Source: a bacterium
GTDB taxonomy: Bacteria > Verrucomicrobiota > Verrucomicrobiia > Limisphaerales > UBA11358
DNA length: 64,000 nt
Assembly (NCBI GenBank): GCA_021780905.1
Contig: JAJXXW010000049.1
Coordinates: 1 to 64,000, forward strand
Reading direction: 5' to 3'
The notes under the pieces are model-generated. The model ran no database searches. It saw nothing but the letters and a program-made list of their open reading frames with translations, and had not been told where the DNA came from. Shown here one piece after another: positions 63,751 to 64,000 of the stretch (positions within the stretch are counted from its first letter, which is position 1; each line of letters opens with the position of its first letter). The translations under genes were made by a program, and so were the position numbers.

Positions 63751-64000
63751 GTGAATGCTGCCGCTCTTTCGGCGCGGCAATGATCAATAATTGCTCCTCA
63801 TCCCACCGCTGTGAGCCAGGGCTTAAGATTTTTGGACGGACTATCGTGCCGGGAAAAAATCGTTTCGCTGTTGATCCAAACTTGCTGCGTGGGGTTGTAA
63901 AAAACAAAATTGCCGTTCCAAATCAAGGTGAATTTTTATGTTCGCCGGTGCGCAACCCGAAGGCGATCCGCCGCCGGCCGGTTCATTCCACCGTCACGCT
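63751..64000. promoter_or_regulatory. Upstream region of the sugar operon
   Basis: About 250 bases before the first operon gene. On the minus strand, AT-rich stretches near 63790 and 63900 (TTTTTTACAACCCC type) could hold the operon promoter. No operator was identified, and the region runs off the window. Confidence 0.35.

Overview
The window looks like a chromosomal segment of a free-living, GC-rich (about 60 %) Verrucomicrobiota bacterium, probably Limisphaerales/Pedosphaerales-like. This is inferred from the gene mix: several Gfo/Idh/MocA oxidoreductases, DUF1080, ThuA, sulfatase, GH105 and SLC5 genes beside a multihaem cytochrome and Planctomycetes/Verrucomicrobia-style secreted proteins. 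Shine-Dalgarno sequences are weak in front of most starts. I see no tRNA, rRNA or CRISPR array.

Layout. 1-2.6 kb: a nine-haem membrane-anchored cytochrome c between two decayed direct-repeat copies of the 3' end of a DNA methyltransferase/nuclease gene. 2.9-9.6 kb: Tet-type MFS efflux pump, Spy-like periplasmic protein with an OmpR-type box upstream, acetyl-CoA synthetase, a single-chain restriction-modification-like protein, and a tiny membrane protein. 9.6-14 kb: a secreted STN-subtilase and a dTDP-sugar operon (rfbA, rmlD-like, rfbB). 14.3-18.1 kb: ClpC, a glyoxalase-fold protein and KDPG aldolase. 18.1-20.6 kb: a GH105-DUF4861 pectin-oligosaccharide gene split by a frameshift, followed by an IS630 remnant.

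20.99-28.7 kb is a sugar-oxidation neighbourhood: cytoplasmic Gfo/Idh/MocA, exported DUF1080 (3-keto-disaccharide hydrolase family), exported ThuA, a TIM-barrel sugar isomerase, a DoxX-like membrane protein overlapping a Tat-exported Gfo/Idh/MocA lipoprotein, and two tandem paralogous discoidin-like exported proteins. An Agl23-like membrane glycosyltransferase and ApbE follow.

31-38.9 kb is a rearranged translation locus. rpmI-rplT and pheS survive, but a sulfatase gene sits between them. A truncated sulfatase lies upstream of rpmI, and infC and pheT are not adjacent. A 570-bp internally deleted IS1380 element with intact ends, and an IS1380/IS630 graveyard, flank the locus. 38.9-54.2 kb is mostly housekeeping: ispF, PuuD-like amidase, NtrC-type regulator, M3 peptidase, epimerase, tdh/cysK-like/kbl, ald and two MFS carriers. 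It also holds pseudogenes of APS kinase and of a NahK-like phosphotransferase.

54.3-63.8 kb is a compact minus-strand operon: an 890-residue secreted protein with an internally duplicated module split by a LamG domain, an L-fuconolactonase-type amidohydrolase, an idonate-type Zn dehydrogenase, an SLC5 symporter, an L-galactose/L-fucose dehydrogenase-like aldo/keto reductase and a secreted GH36-type alpha-galactosidase. Together they suggest release, uptake and non-phosphorylative oxidation of L-galactose, L-fucose or a similar sugar. This operon is the best candidate here for an under-described system.
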